A stretch of DNA of 5,977 nucleotides from JAVBOD01 sp031551045 (GTDB taxonomy: Bacteria > Bacteroidota > Bacteroidia > Bacteroidales > UBA932). The stretch spans positions 1 to 5,977 of the forward strand of contig JAVBOD010000059.1 in assembly GCA_031551045.1 (NCBI GenBank), read 5' to 3'. How positions within the stretch are numbered: the stretch's first letter is position 1; each line of letters opens with the position of its first letter. Below are positions 4,230 through 5,977 of the stretch, one piece after another. The translations under genes and the position numbers were made by a program. The notes beneath the pieces were generated by a model. The model was not told the DNA's origin and did not search any database. It worked only from the letters and a program-made list of their open reading frames with translations.

Positions 4230-5977
4230 ATGATTCAACTGTTACCGGACCATATTGCCAATCAAATTGCCGCGGGTGAAGTGGTGCAGCGCCCTGCCTC
4301 GGTAGTGAAAGAGCTGCTCGAAAACGCCGTGGACGCAGGAGCTACGGCTGTGAGCATTGTCGCCAAAGATGCCGGCCGCACATTGCTGCAAGTCGTCGAT
4401 AACGGTTGCGGCATGAGCCCGACCGATGCGCGCATGGCTTTTGAACGCCATGCTACTTCCAAAATCCATACGATGGATGATTTGAATACTATCCGCACGT
4501 TCGGTTTCCGGGGCGAAGCCCTGGCCTCTATTGCCGCCGTGGCCGAGGTAGATTTGAGGACACGGGCTAAGGAGGATGAAACCGGCGTGCAATTGGTGAT
4601 TAACGGTTCGGAAGTGAAGATACAGCAACCGGTAGCCTGCGATAAAGGGACATCTATTGCCGTCCGTAATCTTTTTTTCAACGTACCGGCTCGCCGTAAA
4701 TTTTTGAAATCGGACGCCATAGAATTAAAACATATCGTGGCGGAATTTCAGCGGGTAGCCCTGTGCCATCCCGAAGTGGCGCTGAAGTTGATACACAATA
4801 ATACGGAGCTTTATAACCTGCCGGTATCCAACTTGCGCCAACGGATTGTGAATTTCATGGGAAAGGAGATTAACCAACAATTGATAGATATACATGTATC
4901 GACGTCGTTGGTCAATATTAAGGGATTTGTAGGAAAGCCCGAAAGCGCTAAGCGCACCGCCGGAAATCAATATTTCTTTGTCAACGACCGTTATTTTAAA
5001 AGCCCTTATTTTCAAAAAGCGGTTATAAATGCCTATGAACATTTGTTGCCGGAACAAACGTTCCCGACCTTTTTTATTTATTTCGAACTACCTCCCGACA
5101 AAATAGATGTCAATATTCATCCGGCTAAAGTAGAAGTGAAATTTGAAGACGAACCGGTAATATTTCAAATGCTGAATGCCGTGGTGCGGGAATCGTTGGG
5201 AAAATTCGCCGTGGTACCTTCGTTGGATTTCGACCAGGAAGGGGCGCCGGAGATTCCTGTCCTGCGCAAAGGGGTTATCCCGAAATCGCCGGAAGTGACG
5301 ATTGACAGGACGTTTAATCCTTTTCATGAAGAACAGCAACAAACCGTTCCGCCTAATTGGAGGAAGCTATACGACGGATTGCCTACTCATAATGCCACGT
5401 TTGAATCGGACTTCCCGGAAGAAACGCCACAACAAACCACGCTGGAAATATTGCCGGGTGTGGAGCGTACCGGCATTCAATTGAAAGGCCGCTATTTGAT
5501 AACCACCGTGAAATCGGGATTAATGATTATCGACGGCCAACGCGCCCAGCAGCGGATTTTGTACGAACGTTTTTTAAATAAGTTGGAAAACCATTTGCAC
5601 GAAACGCAACAGGAAATTTTTCCGCAAACCGTGGAATTGGCTCCGGTGGATTACACCTTGCTCGAAACCGTTTTGGAGGATTTAAAACAATTAGGCTACG
5701 ATATTCGCCCGTTTGGCAATAGCACGGTGGTGGTCAACGGCCTTCCTTCCGGCCTTCCGGCGATGGACGTAAAAGAAATGCTGGATGTGTTGTTGCACGA
5801 CTTGCACGAACAGACCGATAGCTGGAAAGAGCAGCGGCAGCGGAAATTAGCGGAGTCGTTGGCCAAAGCGAGCGGATACCGGACCGAACAACTCAATCAG
5901 GAACAAGCGCAGGTATTGATAGATGCCTTGTTTGCCTGTCAATCTCCGATAATTACCCCCGACGGAAAACCTACGTT
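4230..5977 (+). CDS. mutL: DNA mismatch repair protein MutL (3' end outside window)
   Basis: The first 582 residues of MutL, which links MutS mismatch recognition to strand removal. The gene continues past the right edge; bacterial MutL is commonly about 600-650 residues, so little is missing. The N-terminal GHKL ATPase (about 1-215) is intact: NQIAAGEVVQRPASVVKELL, with general base E28 and magnesium ligand N32 in ENAVDAG, DNGCGM (57-62), TFGFRGEALASI (90-101) and NVPARRKFL (151-159). The transducer domain (about 216-330) has NIHPAKVEVKF with the conserved K300. A glutamine-rich variable linker (about 335-410) leads to the dimerisation domain. There the endonuclease motif DQHAx2Ex4E is replaced by DGQRAQQRILYE (435-446), and CP(N/H)GRP by TPDGKP (576-581), so strand-nicking activity is doubtful. 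The ATG at 4230 gives the standard MutL N-terminus. Confidence 0.97.
   Translation, partial: MIQLLPDHIANQIAAGEVVQRPASVVKELLENAVDAGATAVSIVAKDAGRTLLQVVDNGCGMSPTDARMAFERHATSKIHTMDDLNTIRTFGFRGEALASIAAVAEVDLRTRAKEDETGVQLVINGSEVKIQQPVACDKGTSIAVRNLFFNVPARRKFLKSDAIELKHIVAEFQRVALCHPEVALKLIHNNTELYNLPVSNLRQRIVNFMGKEINQQLIDIHVSTSLVNIKGFVGKPESAKRTAGNQYFFVNDRYFKSPYFQKAVINAYEHLLPEQTFPTFFIYFELPPDKIDVNIHPAKVEVKFEDEPVIFQMLNAVVRESLGKFAVVPSLDFDQEGAPEIPVLRKGVIPKSPEVTIDRTFNPFHEEQQQTVPPNWRKLYDGLPTHNATFESDFPEETPQQTTLEILPGVERTGIQLKGRYLITTVKSGLMIIDGQRAQQRILYERFLNKLENHLHETQQEIFPQTVELAPVDYTLLETVLEDLKQLGYDIRPFGNSTVVVNGLPSGLPAMDVKEMLDVLLHDLHEQTDSWKEQRQRKLAESLAKASGYRTEQLNQEQAQVLIDALFACQSPIITPDGKPT

Noticed and set aside
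4262..4720. Antisense open frame of 152 codons opposite mutL
   Set aside because: It lies wholly inside the conserved ATPase domain of MutL, whose plus-strand reading is certain, and its translation shows no recognisable protein features.

Overview
The window looks like a chromosomal fragment from a member of the Bacteroidota, probably of the order Bacteroidales. Three things point there. The start codons lack clear Shine-Dalgarno sequences. Several leaders carry the Bacteroidota -7 promoter motif TAnnTTTG. The protein families (PspC proteins with a Bacteroidota-type N-terminal module, a linked PadR regulator, and a small basic membrane protein ahead of mutL) are typical of the group. The genus cannot be fixed from the sequence.

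Layout, left to right. Bases 1-176 (minus strand) hold the first 58 codons of an unidentified exported protein. Bases 177-646 have no convincing gene. They contain a compact structured element at about 331-531, with imperfect terminal inverted repeats around several hairpins, followed by a strong terminator hairpin (587-621) that closes the next operon. Bases 647-3216 (minus strand) form a three-gene operon, transcribed in the order short PspC protein (185 aa), PadR-family repressor (115 aa), long PspC protein (538 aa). Bases 3217-3404 are an AT-rich divergent promoter region. Bases 3405-5977 (plus strand) carry tadA, a 106-residue membrane-anchored protein of unknown function, and mutL, which runs off the right edge.

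How the genes work together. The minus-strand operon looks like a self-regulated envelope or membrane-stress module: a PadR repressor sits between two paralogous PspC membrane proteins that share the same N-terminal helical module. The plus-strand genes are information-processing housekeeping functions: wobble A-to-I editing of tRNA-Arg (TadA) and mismatch repair (MutL). The small protein starts 44 bases after tadA behind its own -7 motif, and only 7 bases separate it from mutL.

Most worth a second look are the multi-hairpin element at 331-531 and the MutL C-terminal domain, where the DQHAx2Ex4E endonuclease motif has become DGQRAQQRILYE. The annotated start of tadA also needs correcting. I did not find a CRISPR array, defence island, integrase or tRNA/rRNA gene. 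I make no claim of a wholly new system; the structured element is the best candidate for something undescribed.
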